From contig CAJLLB010000025.1 of assembly GCA_905207425.1 (NCBI GenBank), forward strand, positions 1-17,752: DNA of 17,752 nucleotides, written 5' to 3'. Every line of letters begins with the position of its first letter. Position 1 is the stretch's first letter. Shown here piece after piece: positions 1-8,900 of the stretch. This DNA is from an uncultured Collinsella sp. (lineage in GTDB: Bacteria; Actinomycetota; Coriobacteriia; Coriobacteriales; Coriobacteriaceae). The notes under the pieces are model-generated. The model searched no databases and was not told where the DNA came from. It saw only the letters and a program-made list of their open reading frames with translations. The position numbers and the translations under genes are program-made.

Positions 1-23
1 AGCTGCGGGAACGTCCTATCCGC

Positions 24-1460
24 TCAATGTGTTCGGCTGAGATCGGAAATCAACCCGATGAGTTCGACCGTGCGTAGCATCTCGCGCTGACGGCATCCGC
101 GACCGTCGACCGAAGCCTCACCCATCTGGTTATCGTAAGGGTCCTCGCGCATGCCGTCGAAAGAGGGCTCAAACTCTGCCTGGAATCGATTGTTGGCCAC
201 CATACGCCATGGGTCGAGATTGCCAAAGTAGTGACGGCGGCGCCACTCCTCCCCCATCCTGTGAGCAGAAGATCCAAATGACACGTCGGCGTTGAGCCAA
301 CCGGTCTGCGGCGTATAGAACTCTGCCCAGTCGTGCGACCCCACCGAATCGGGCGCAACGTACAGGCCGCTCTGCCAACGGGCAGGCACGCCCGCGATAC
401 GGCACATGGTGATAAACGTGAGCGCCATAACGCCGCAATCGCCGCGGAGCGAATGCGCGCAGTCATCGGCAATAGATCCCAAAAGCAAGTACGGCGGCTG
501 ATAGCGATAGTCGATATGCTGCGTCAGATAATCATAGATAGCACGAGCGCGATCGAGCGGATCCTCGAGTCCGTCAACAACACCGGCCGTCAGCTGCTGC
601 AGATACGGCGTGAATGCAATGTGCGGACGGTCCTCGGAAATATCCTCGGGCAGAGGCGCGTCCATACGCGGATGAACCGGAAGTGTGCCACCGTAGACAT
701 CACAATAAGCAGCACCGATGTGATAACGATAGGTCACCGAGAATGAGCGTTCACTCGAAGAAGACCACGAGGCGGTACGCGCCGAAGCGTTCGCGGGAGC
801 AACAGCACCCTCCGGCGTCATGTCGAGAATCTCGACACGAGACTGCTGGTGGCAGGTGGCGGCAACGGGAAGCCAAGCGCGAACGGTCTCCCCCTCTAGA
901 GCGCCGGGGACAGACACAGATGCTTTAAGCGTAATGACGCGAGCCAATCCGTTTTGCGACCCCATCTCCTTGAGCATTTCGTTGCGCAGTGCAATTCCGT
1001 CCGTAGGATCGGGACGCATGCCGGGAACCTCTTTGGGATATACGCGAAGCGAATCGAGGAAGTTGTCGAGAACGAACAGCTCCCCGTCGATAAAGCGCCA
1101 GTCAATACGCTTACGGTCAATCAGATCGTTAAACTGCTCCTCGGTAAACTCAGGCCACTCCTCGCGAATCATCGCAATAGCTCGATCGCGCGACACCGAA
1201 AAATGAAGCGGCGTCTCGATCATGCGATACCGCTCGGCACGAACGCAGGCAGCAAGCGAGGGATCGGGATTTTGGGCAAGTAGGCGGTCGCAAGCCTCAA
1301 TAGCCTGCGAAAGATACCCCGCATCCTTTAAACGCAGGATCTCGGGTGGCAAGCCAATATCTAGAAAACGGAAGTCATCATTGCAAACATCAACAGAGCA
1401 ACCAACCGGCCCCTCGTCAATAACCTTCCCATCCGAAGGCAGCACATTAATAACAGCCAT
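24..1460 (-). CDS. Transglutaminase-like (papain-fold) domain protein, cytoplasmic, function unknown
   Basis: This protein of about 478 residues has a transglutaminase-like core near its C-terminus. In the preferred numbering the catalytic triad is Cys342 (in GDCGVMALTF), His376 (in HDWAEFY) and Asp392 (in ADVSFG), spaced as in the transglutaminase/protease superfamily. The roughly 280 residues before it are a helical part followed by a beta-rich part that I do not recognise. I see no signal peptide or membrane segment, so it is probably intracellular. The substrate is unknown: peptide cleavage and amide transfer are both possible for the family. A longer reading from an ATG at 1496 is possible. 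I prefer the ATG at 1460 because GGAG lies 6 nt upstream of it, and because the ATG at 1496 lies inside a probable -10 box. It is not obviously in an operon with the aldolase gene upstream, since a terminator-like hairpin separates them. Confidence 0.82.
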   Translation of the reverse strand: MAVINVLPSDGKVIDEGPVGCSVDVCNDDFRFLDIGLPPEILRLKDAGYLSQAIEACDRLLAQNPDPSLAACVRAERYRMIETPLHFSVSRDRAIAMIREEWPEFTEEQFNDLIDRKRIDWRFIDGELFVLDNFLDSLRVYPKEVPGMRPDPTDGIALRNEMLKEMGSQNGLARVITLKASVSVPGALEGETVRAWLPVAATCHQQSRVEILDMTPEGAVAPANASARTASWSSSSERSFSVTYRYHIGAAYCDVYGGTLPVHPRMDAPLPEDISEDRPHIAFTPYLQQLTAGVVDGLEDPLDRARAIYDYLTQHIDYRYQPPYLLLGSIADDCAHSLRGDCGVMALTFITMCRIAGVPARWQSGLYVAPDSVGSHDWAEFYTPQTGWLNADVSFGSSAHRMGEEWRRRHYFGNLDPWRMVANNRFQAEFEPSFDGMREDPYDNQMGEASVDGRGCRQREMLRTVELIGLISDLSRTH

Positions 1461-1494
1461 ACCAAACTCCAAGTCATTAGAACTCTTGAAGCCC

Positions 1495-1524
1495 ATTGTA
1501 GCGAGATAAAAAAGAAAGCCCCAA
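1495..1524 (-). promoter_or_regulatory. Candidate promoter of the transglutaminase-like gene
   Basis: On the minus strand a TACAAT box (1495-1500, 5 of 6 matches to TATAAT) is preceded after 18 nt by TTGGGG (1519-1524), a weak -35. Transcription would start near 1487. That gives a leader of about 27 nt and a GGAG ribosome site before the ATG at 1460. The box overlaps the upstream ATG at 1496, which argues against translation from there. The -35 half coincides with the hairpin of the preceding terminator. This is a prediction from consensus matching only. Confidence 0.4.
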
Positions 1525-1536
1525 CAAGGGAGCCAT
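1505..1536 (-). terminator. Candidate Rho-independent terminator downstream of the aldolase gene
   Basis: Read on the minus strand, a short GC-rich stem (GCTCCC pairing imperfectly with GGGGC around TTGTT) is followed by TTTCTTTTTT. This is a plausible intrinsic terminator for the aldolase transcript. It sits about 180 nt after that stop codon, beyond the large palindrome. The stem is only about 5 bp with one G-T pair, so strength is uncertain. A small hairpin, accgc-cga-gcggt, lies at 1541-1553 just before it. Confidence 0.45.
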
Positions 1537-1584
1537 CAACACCGCCGAGCGGTAGTCAAAAAATGAATTCAGCCCAGTAACCCT

Positions 1585-1715
1585 GTAGCGAGTTAACGAA
1601 GGAGGCCCCGTTCACCCGAAGCTTTTCCCATTGCGCGACTTCTGGCAAAGCCAGGTGAGCGCAAGGGAGAAGCGTAGGGTGAACGGGGCCTCCGACGGGA
1701 AAGTTAAACCGCTAC
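1585..1715. repeat. 131-nt near-palindrome between aldolase and transglutaminase-like genes
   Basis: The arms begin with gtagcgagttaac (1585-1597) opposite gttaaaccgctac (1703-1715), 11 of 13 pairing. They continue with a perfect 17-bp arm, 1601-1617 against 1677-1693. Inside this, the segment ending ttgcgc (1631-1636) pairs with gcgcaa (1659-1664), and the apex is ctggc-aaa-gccag (1642-1654). The right end abuts the aldolase stop codon at 1716-1718. In RNA this would form one long rod-like hairpin at the 3' end of the aldolase message. It could be a dispersed palindromic repeat or MITE-like element, or a 3' stabilising structure. No target-site duplication is obvious and it carries no ORF of note. 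Confidence 0.75.
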
Positions 1716-2582
1716 TTACGCCTTGTTGACGGAGCCAAACTCCTCCATGAGCTCCTTGGTGCGGGCAACGATGTTGTCGCGACCAGGCTTGAGGAGCTTG
1801 CGGGGGTCAAAGCCCTTGCCCTGCTGATCCTTGCCAGCCTCGATGTACTCGCGAACGCCCTTGGCGAAGACGAGCTGCAGGTCGGTGTTGACGTTGATCT
1901 TGGAGATACCCAGGGAGATGGCCTTCTTGATCTGATCCTCGGGGATGCCGGTGCCACCGTGCAGAACGAGGGGCAGGTCGCCGGTCTCGGCCTTGATCTC
2001 GCCCAGACGCTCGAAGGAAAGGCCAGCCCAGTCGGCGGGATACACGCCGTGGATGTTGCCGATACCGCAGGCGAGGAAGTCGACGCCCAGGTCAGCAATC
2101 TGCTTGCACTCAGCGGGGTCAGCGAGCTCGCCGTTGGAGGTCACGCCGTCCTCGGTGCCGCCGATGCCGCCGACCTCGGCCTCGATGGACATGCCCTTGG
2201 AGTGGGCAAGCTCAACGAGCTCCTTGGTGCGGTCGAGGTTAAGCTGGAAGGTCTCCTCGTGAGAGCCGTCATACATGATGGACGTGAAGCCGGCCTCGAT
2301 GCACTTGAAGCAGTCCTCGTAAGAACCGTGATCGAGGTGAAGGGCGACGGGAACGGTAACGCCCGTGGCCTCGACGGCAGCCTTGACCATGTCGGCGCAG
2401 ACCTTGAAACCGCCCATCCACTTAGCGGCACCAGCGGTGCACTGAAGGATCAGCGGAGACTTGGCCTCCTCGGCGGCCTGGAGAATAGCCAGGGTCCACT
2501 CGAGGTTGTTGGTGTTGAAGGCACCGAGAGCGTACTTGCCGGCCTCGGCCTTCTTGAGCATGTCTGCTGCGTTGACGAGCAT
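1716..2582 (-). CDS. fba: Fructose-bisphosphate aldolase, class II
   Basis: This 288-residue zinc-dependent class II aldolase splits fructose 1,6-bisphosphate into dihydroxyacetone phosphate and glyceraldehyde 3-phosphate in glycolysis, and runs in reverse in gluconeogenesis. Visible family motifs are HLDHGS with catalytic Asp84 and zinc ligand His85, the EAEVG segment around Glu134, GNIHG with zinc ligand His178, LVLHGGTG with zinc ligand His208 and the phosphate loop, and KINVNTD near residues 228-234. Length is typical for the short class IIA/IIB bacterial enzymes. An in-frame extension upstream to 2849 exists, but the ATG at 2582 matches the usual N-terminus and has a perfect AGGAGG 8 nt upstream (2591-2596). 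It appears to be a single-gene unit with its own promoter. Confidence 0.96.
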   Translation of the reverse strand: MLVNAADMLKKAEAGKYALGAFNTNNLEWTLAILQAAEEAKSPLILQCTAGAAKWMGGFKVCADMVKAAVEATGVTVPVALHLDHGSYEDCFKCIEAGFTSIMYDGSHEETFQLNLDRTKELVELAHSKGMSIEAEVGGIGGTEDGVTSNGELADPAECKQIADLGVDFLACGIGNIHGVYPADWAGLSFERLGEIKAETGDLPLVLHGGTGIPEDQIKKAISLGISKINVNTDLQLVFAKGVREYIEAGKDQQGKGFDPRKLLKPGRDNIVARTKELMEEFGSVNKA

Positions 2583-2622
2583 AAAAGAAACCTCCTGTAA
2601 GGTTGCTCCGATAACGCCTGAG

Positions 2623-2650
2623 ATTTTACCACGACATACCCGAGCATAAA
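2623..2650 (-). promoter_or_regulatory. Candidate promoter of fba
   Basis: On the minus strand TAAAAT (2623-2628, 5 of 6) is directly preceded by TGG, giving an extended -10. A weak -35 (TTTATG, 2645-2650) lies 16 nt further upstream. The predicted start is near 2616, leaving a leader of about 34 nt that contains the AGGAGG ribosome site. The upstream stretch to the hydrolase stop codon at 2777 holds no other clear gene, and only a weak GGCT-CGA-AGCC stem near the stop. Confidence 0.5.
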
Positions 2651-2776
2651 CGTTCGTTTGTTCACGAATACCATCCGATTGGACAAATTTTGACCGTTTG
2701 CCCCACAGAATCGACCCACTGGGGAAAATAGCTTGACGATTGAGCGGTCTTCGTGGTTCGAAAGACGGCTTCGAGC

Positions 2777-3460
2777 CTACATCTGCATAAACGGGTTCTG
2801 CATAAGTTCGCGCGCCATCGTGGTCGAATCGCCATGGCCCGTCAAGCAAACGGTATCGGGCGGAAGCGTCTTGGCAAGTTTGGAAAGCGAGCGCATAATC
2901 GCCGCCTCGTCACCGCCGGAAAGATCGGTACGACCGTGGCTGCCCGGGAAAAGCGTGTCGCCCACAAAGGCGATGTTCCCCTGCTCGGTCGCGGCGAACA
3001 GGACGATGCCGCCCGGCGTATGCCCCGGCGTCTCGATCACCTGCAGGCAGACGTCGCCCACCTCGATTGTATCGCCCTCGGCAAGCAAGCGCGTCGGCTC
3101 ACCCGGATCGGGCGTCTCGATGCCCCACATGGCGCGCTGCTCCTCGATATTTGCGCGAGGTACCGTCACGTCCTTAGCGCACAACTCATATAGTGCGCTG
3201 TCGCCAACGACAGCTCGAACCCCGGCAACCCCGCCAACATGGTCGGCATGACCGTGCGTGCAGACAGAGCCGAGTACGCGCACCTCGGGATGCGCGGTGC
3301 GGATATGCTCCACAAGACGCTCGCCCTCCCACGCCGGATCGACGATTAAGCACTCGTCATTCGAAATCACGGCGTAGCTGTTGGTCTGAATCGGGCCGTT
3401 GACGAGTGCCTCAATCGAAGCCGCACCTCGGGGTGTCAGGTCCAAAGTCATATCGCCCAT
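2777..3460 (-). CDS. Metallo-beta-lactamase-fold hydrolase (glyoxalase II / YcbL-like)
   Basis: This protein of about 227 residues is a compact single-domain metallo-beta-lactamase-fold hydrolase. With the preferred start the metal ligands are in THGHADH (His69, His71, Asp73, His74), ETPGHTPG (His147), VGDTLF (Asp168) and LTGHG (His209). The FPGSHGRTDL stretch is typical of the glyoxalase II/YcbL branch, whose usual substrates are hydroxyacyl-glutathione-like thioesters; the true substrate here is unknown. An ATG at 3466 lies only 2 nt from the AGGAGG, whereas the ATG at 3460 lies 8 nt from it, so I chose 3460. It follows rel in the same direction after a strong hairpin. Hydrolases of this family often sit near rel in Gram-positives, so the link looks old rather than accidental. 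Confidence 0.88.
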   Translation of the reverse strand: MGDMTLDLTPRGAASIEALVNGPIQTNSYAVISNDECLIVDPAWEGERLVEHIRTAHPEVRVLGSVCTHGHADHVGGVAGVRAVVGDSALYELCAKDVTVPRANIEEQRAMWGIETPDPGEPTRLLAEGDTIEVGDVCLQVIETPGHTPGGIVLFAATEQGNIAFVGDTLFPGSHGRTDLSGGDEAAIMRSLSKLAKTLPPDTVCLTGHGDSTTMARELMQNPFMQM

Positions 3461-3476
3461 GCGCATACCCTCCTTC

Positions 3477-3515
3477 TAAAATACGTTCGAGGCACCAAAC
3501 GATGCCTCGAACGTA
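3477..3515 (-). terminator. Hairpin between rel and the hydrolase gene (terminator or leader element)
   Basis: A perfect 13-bp stem (3482-3494 with 3503-3515, arms acgttcgaggca / tgcctcgaacgt plus one outer pair) encloses an 8-nt loop. On the minus strand it is followed by ATTTTAG, only four consecutive T, and then directly by the ribosome site of the hydrolase gene. It could end rel transcription partly or fully, or act as a leader structure that limits hydrolase expression. Confidence 0.65.
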
Positions 3516-3548
3516 ACCAATATCTATGATGCTGAGAGGCTCTCGCAC

Positions 3549-5909
3549 CTACACACGGCGCTTAAGCTGGGCTCCACCCTCGCCGGGCATAAGACGACGA
3601 GCGTCGTAGACCGAGTCAACGCTGCTGATAGAGGCCAGCAGCGGATCCAAGCCACTCGCGTCCGAGATCTCGACCATAAAGCGCAGGGTTGCAATGCCCT
3701 CGCGGTTGGTCGACGTGGCGGCAGAAAGGATATTACCGCCCGCATCGCCAATGGCAATGGTGACATCCTTGAGCAGGCCCATGCGGTCCAGGCACTCGAC
3801 CACGATCTCGATCTGGAAGAGGGTGTCGGCAGCGCCGTCCCACTCCACATCGATCATGCGCTCGGGATGTTCCATAAGACCCTTGACGTTAGGGCAGTTG
3901 GCGCGATGCACCGAAACGCCGCGACCGCGCGTGATGAAGCCGACGATGTCGTCGCCCGTCACGGGGTTGCAGCAATGAGCCAGACGGACCAGCAGGCCGC
4001 TGTTGCTCTCGCCCTTGACGATAATGCCGTTACTGGCGCTCTTGCCGCGCTTTTGCGGCTTGCGGTTGGAGCCGCGAGCGGGCTGCTTCACGACCTCGGC
4101 GATAGCCTCGGCCTTGGTGAGCTGTTCCTCGGGCTTGGGGTCCAAGATTTGCTCGACCTTATTGCCCACAGCGCGCGGGGCAACCTTGCCGGCACCGACG
4201 GCGGCAAACAGGTCCTCGAGCTGCTTGAAGTTAAACTGCTCCGCCACGGCGTTGAGTGCACGCGTCGAACGCGGCGTAGAAATGCCATAGCCACGCTTAC
4301 GCAGGTCCTTGGCCAGCATATCGCGACCGGCGGCAGCGTCGTCGTCCTTGGTCGCAGCGGCAAAATAGCGGCGGATCTTTGACTTGGCGGAAGGTGTCTT
4401 AACGATCTTGAGCCAATCGCGCGACGGCTTGGAACTCTTGTTAGTCAGGATTTCAACGCGGTCGCCCGTCTTGATCTCGTGCGTGAGCGGAGCCACCGCA
4501 CCGTTGATTTTGGCGCCGACGCAGTGGTTTCCCACCTCGGTGTGAACGGCATAGGCAAAGTCGAGCGGCGTGGAGCCGGCACGAAGCGCCATGACCTCGC
4601 CTTTGGGCGTGAAGACAAAGATCTCCTGATCGAACAGATCGACCTTCAGCGAGTGCAGGTATTCCTTGGCATCGGTGATCTCGTCGGAAGCTGCCCAATC
4701 GAGCGAATGCTTGAGCCAGTTGATCTGGTCGTCCAAACGTTGAGCGTCATTGGTCTTGGAAGCAGACGATCCGCCCGACTTCTTATATAGCCAGTGGGCG
4801 GCAATGCCGTACTCGGCCTGCTCATGCATCTCGTAGGTTCGAATCTGAATCTCGAGCGGACGAGCCGTAGGGCCGATGACCGTCGTGTGGAGCGACTGGT
4901 AGTTATTGACCTTAGGCATGGCGATATAGTCTTTAAAGCGACCAGGCATAGGGTGCCACAGCGTATGCACCGCACCGAGCGTGGAGTAGCAATCGCGCAC
5001 CGAATGGGTAATAACGCGCAGCGCCACCAGGTCGTAGATCTCGGAGAACTCCTTGCCCTTGCGCTTCATCTTTTGGTAGATGGACCAATAGTGCTTGGAG
5101 CGGCCGTTGATCTGGAAGTCCTCCAGACCAATGCGGTTGAGCTCATCGGTAAGCGTCTTGATGGTCTCGGCAAGGTAGCGTTCGCGGACCTCGCGCGACT
5201 CAGCTACCATACGCGCGATGCGCTGGTAGGCATCGGGCTCCAGGTAGAAGAAGGACAGGTCCTCGAGCTCCCACTTAATAGAGCTCATGCCCAGGCGGTC
5301 GGCCAAGGGCGCGTACACGTCCATGGTCTCGCGAGCCTTAAACAGGCGACGATCCTCGCGCAGGGCTGCCAGCGTTCGCATGTTGTGCAGACGATCGGCA
5401 AGTTTAACGATGATGACGCGGATGTCCTTGGACATGGCGAGGAACATCTTGCGCAGCGTGAGCGCCTGCTTCTCGTCCATGCTGTCGACTTCGATGTTGG
5501 TGAGCTTGGTCACGCCATCGACGAGCTCGGCCACCGTATCGCCAAACAGGCCGGAAACATCGGTGAGCGAGGTCTCGGTATCCTCGACGGTATCGTGCAG
5601 CAGCGCGGCACACACCACATCGCAGTCCATCTTGAGATCGGCCAAAATGATGGCAACCTCGACGGGATGGTTAATGTACATCTCGCCCGAGCGGCGCTTT
5701 TGGTTGCAGTGCTTCTCGGCGGCAAAGCAGTAGGCCTGCTCAACCTTAGAAAAGTCGTCCTCATTCATATATTTGAGGCACAGGCGCTCCAGCTTGTCGT
5801 AGCTGTCCGCCATAATCTCGGGCGGCAGCTCATCGGCATGCTTATAGTGCTCCATCTCCGAAAACGGCTGGAGGGTGGAATCATGGGCGGTACGGGCTGC
5901 GGCATCCAT
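3549..5909 (-). CDS. rel: Bifunctional (p)ppGpp synthetase/hydrolase, RelA/SpoT family
   Basis: The 786-residue product has the full long Rel layout. The HD hydrolase domain shows NHPVEVA (His81), LLHDTVED (His105, Asp106) and RLHNMRTL (173-180). The synthetase domain shows GRSKHYWSIYQK (269-280), YDLVALRV (Asp293) and EIQIRT (353-358). The TGS domain starts near FVFTPKGE (431-438). The zinc-finger region has AHCCNP (645-650) and NCPN, and an ACT domain runs from about 695 to 775. The loop motif is RFKD (324-327), the RXKD form of bifunctional Rel enzymes rather than the EXDD form of synthetase-only RelA. All hydrolase residues look intact, so it should both make and degrade the alarmone. It starts 15 nt after recJ-recQ, with an AAGGGGA ribosome site in the gap, implying cotranscription. 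Confidence 0.96.
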   Translation of the reverse strand: MDAAARTAHDSTLQPFSEMEHYKHADELPPEIMADSYDKLERLCLKYMNEDDFSKVEQAYCFAAEKHCNQKRRSGEMYINHPVEVAIILADLKMDCDVVCAALLHDTVEDTETSLTDVSGLFGDTVAELVDGVTKLTNIEVDSMDEKQALTLRKMFLAMSKDIRVIIVKLADRLHNMRTLAALREDRRLFKARETMDVYAPLADRLGMSSIKWELEDLSFFYLEPDAYQRIARMVAESREVRERYLAETIKTLTDELNRIGLEDFQINGRSKHYWSIYQKMKRKGKEFSEIYDLVALRVITHSVRDCYSTLGAVHTLWHPMPGRFKDYIAMPKVNNYQSLHTTVIGPTARPLEIQIRTYEMHEQAEYGIAAHWLYKKSGGSSASKTNDAQRLDDQINWLKHSLDWAASDEITDAKEYLHSLKVDLFDQEIFVFTPKGEVMALRAGSTPLDFAYAVHTEVGNHCVGAKINGAVAPLTHEIKTGDRVEILTNKSSKPSRDWLKIVKTPSAKSKIRRYFAAATKDDDAAAGRDMLAKDLRKRGYGISTPRSTRALNAVAEQFNFKQLEDLFAAVGAGKVAPRAVGNKVEQILDPKPEEQLTKAEAIAEVVKQPARGSNRKPQKRGKSASNGIIVKGESNSGLLVRLAHCCNPVTGDDIVGFITRGRGVSVHRANCPNVKGLMEHPERMIDVEWDGAADTLFQIEIVVECLDRMGLLKDVTIAIGDAGGNILSAATSTNREGIATLRFMVEISDASGLDPLLASISSVDSVYDARRLMPGEGGAQLKRRV

Positions 5910-5924
5910 CGAGGTCCCCTTCCC

Positions 5925-8900
5925 CTAGGCCCGCGGTACGATCGGGCGGTTAACTTTGGCTAGCATATCAGAAGCGCACGAATCGAGCGCCCAGCTCCGG
6001 AAAGCCGAAAACTCCATGCGCGAGCGCAAGCCCTCCAAATAGCGAATTGACCTGCTCAATTGCGCGCGGCCGGGGTTTTCGGCCATCGCGATGCGACGAG
6101 TGTCGTCAAACCCCGAAACTCGACAGAAACCAAGCTCTTCGAAGATTCCCAGGCCGCTTTCCACCGAACGCTCGTCGACCGGCGTGCGAGCATCGATGGC
6201 AAGGCACATCTGCGCGATGTCGATATCGCTCGCACTAAAGGAATCGTCCCCGGTTTTGCCGCGGTTGGAGCGCCACATGGTCTGCAGCGCGCGATAGAGC
6301 GTGACGAGCTCGTCGCGCTCGGGCGCATAGCAGTCGAGCAGGCGCTCGTTAATGCGGGCGTCGCGCGACGAATAGAGCAGATGGATCACGGCGGGCTGGC
6401 CATCGCGGCCGGCACGTCCGCTCATCTGGTTGAACTCGATGGCGCCAAACGGCATGTGGTAGAGCACGACATGGCGGATATCGGGCAGGTTGACACCCTC
6501 GCCAAAGGCGGAGGTCGAAACGATGCAGCTGAGGCTTCCGTCTCGGAATGCTTCCTCCACGCGGCGGCGATCGGAACGCGCAAGCCCCGCGTTATAGAAC
6601 GCGATATGGGTTGCGCAATCGGGCACACGCTTGCGCAACGTCTTGGCGAGCGCCACGGACTGGTCGCGCGAATTGACGTAAATGACGGTCTTCTCCCCCG
6701 TCGCCACGATCGACACTAAACGGTTCTCGCGGCTCGCAAGGTCGCGGTCGTCCTCGAGCTGCAGGTTCTCGCGCACCGTCTCGTCGACCACCGTGCGAGT
6801 GATCGGCAACATGCGGGCAAGCTCGGCCACGACCGGAGCCGTCGCGGTGGCCGTCGCAGCCATAACGACCGGGTCGCCCAGGGCTTTGAGGATATCGGGC
6901 ATGTCGAGATAGGCGCTACGGTCGCCGCCCTTGGCAAGGCCGGCGTGGTGCGCCTCATCGATAACGACAAAGCCGATGCGGCCCGAACGCGCAAAGCGGT
7001 CACGGTGGATAGACAGGAACTCGGGCGTCGTGAGCACGATACCGGTGCGACCCGAAGCCAAGCCGGCAAACACGTCATCGCGCGCCGCCTCCACGGTCTC
7101 GCCGGTCAACACGCCGACGCCAATGCCGAGCGCGGCCATCGTCGACGAGAGGTGATAGGCCTGGTCGGCAACGAGCGCACGCAGCGGATAGACAAAGATG
7201 CTCGCACGCCCGCGAAGAACCGCCTCGCGCGCGGCATGCACATGGAAGATGAGCGACTTGCCGCGCCCCGTTCCCATAACGGCCAGAACACTTTGGTGAT
7301 CGGCCAGGGCATCGAGCGCCTCGACCTGCGCGCGGTGCGGCTGGTTCGAGCCGATAAAGCTATGGATAAGCGAGCGCGTGAGCTCAGCATAAGAAAGCTG
7401 GGCGAGCGTCTCGCGTTTACGCGACTCCAGGCGCAGGCCAGAATCCGCCGGTTGCACGCCGCGGCGAAGTTCACATGCCGGATCGTCGATATTGGACGCC
7501 GTGGTATCGCGCACCAAGACATCTTTGATCATGAGCTTGGGCTTCACACGTCCCTGCCAATGCTCGGCCACGGCCTCGAACACCAAGTCGACGGCGCTGT
7601 CGCAATTGATGAGCCTATCGATTTGCGGCACGCGGAACATAATGGCCGGCACGCTCGCGGCACCATCGGTCGCCACAAAGCGCATGTGCTCGCCGGTTTT
7701 GCCCACCACGGCGCGATCGCACATCGTCACGCCCTCGGCGGCCAGCAGCGGCACCTTGTTGCCCTGGCCAAACGGCTCAAGACGGGAAATCTGCTCTATA
7801 GTCTCGATATTCAGCTCGGAAAGGTCGACCGTGGCGGCAACCTCGTCGATGTCTTCAAAGTCCTCGGCGGGAATCTCCGATAGCACGGCGGAAAGGCGAC
7901 GACGGAATTCATCGAGCTTGGATGCCTCGATGGTCACACCCACCGCACCGGCATGTCCGCCGCGACGAATCAGCAGGTCGGAACAGCGCTCGACGGCGTC
8001 AAACAGGTTAACTTTGCCCACCGAGCGACCAGAGCCGCGCGCGATACCGTCCTCGATCGAGAACAGCAGCGCCGGCACGTGATAGCGGTTGGTCAGACGG
8101 CTTGCCACGATGCCCTTGACACCCTCGTGCCAGCCTTCGCCGCCCACGACGATCGCGCGTCCGCCGTCATAGGTCTCCTCGACCTTTGCCATGGCATCGC
8201 GCGTGAGCTCCGCCTCGATCTCACGGCGCTGGCGGTTGATTTCCTCGAGCTCAGCCGCCAGCGCGCTTGCTTCGATGGGATTGCGGGCAAGCAGCAGGTC
8301 GAGCGCCAGCTTGGGATCGGCCATGCGGCCGGCAGCGTTTAAGCGGGGAATGAGCGAGAATGACAGGCCATCCGCCGTAATGCTCGAAAGGTCCGCCTTG
8401 GCAAGCGCGGCAAGCGCGATATAGCCGGGGCGAGCGGTTACGCGCATCTGCTGGATGCCCTCGGCAACCAGCGCGCGGTTCTCGGGCGTGAGCGGCATCA
8501 TATCGGACACGGTGCCCAGCGCCGCGACCTCGATTAGCGAACGCCAATACGACGGCTTGCCCAGGCGCTCACCTAGGACTTGCACCAGCTTGAGCGCCAC
8601 ACCAGCACCGGCAAGCTCGCGCGAGGGGCCCTCGTCCTCGAGCTTGGGGTCGGTCAGGGGCATACCCTGCGGCACCTGGTCGGAGGGCTCGTGATGGTCC
8701 GTGACCACCAAATCGATCCCCAGGCTCTCCAGATAGGAAACCTCTTCCTTGGCGGCAATGCCGTTATCGACGGTCACGATCAGCTGGGGGCGAGCGAGCT
8801 CGTTAACGCGGTCGAGTGCCGCGCGCGAAAGACCGTAGCCCTCATCAAAGCGATGCGGAATAAACGGCGTGACATCGGCGCCAAACGTGCGCAGTGCCTC

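Noticed and set aside
2583..2849. 89-residue N-terminal extension of the aldolase frame
   Set aside because: It would run through the fba promoter. The ATG at 2582 has a perfect AGGAGG and matches the conserved aldolase N-terminus.
4794..5963. 389-codon plus-strand open frame antisense to rel
   Set aside because: The minus strand has complete Rel catalytic domains here. The antisense frame shows no family motif and no ribosome site of note.
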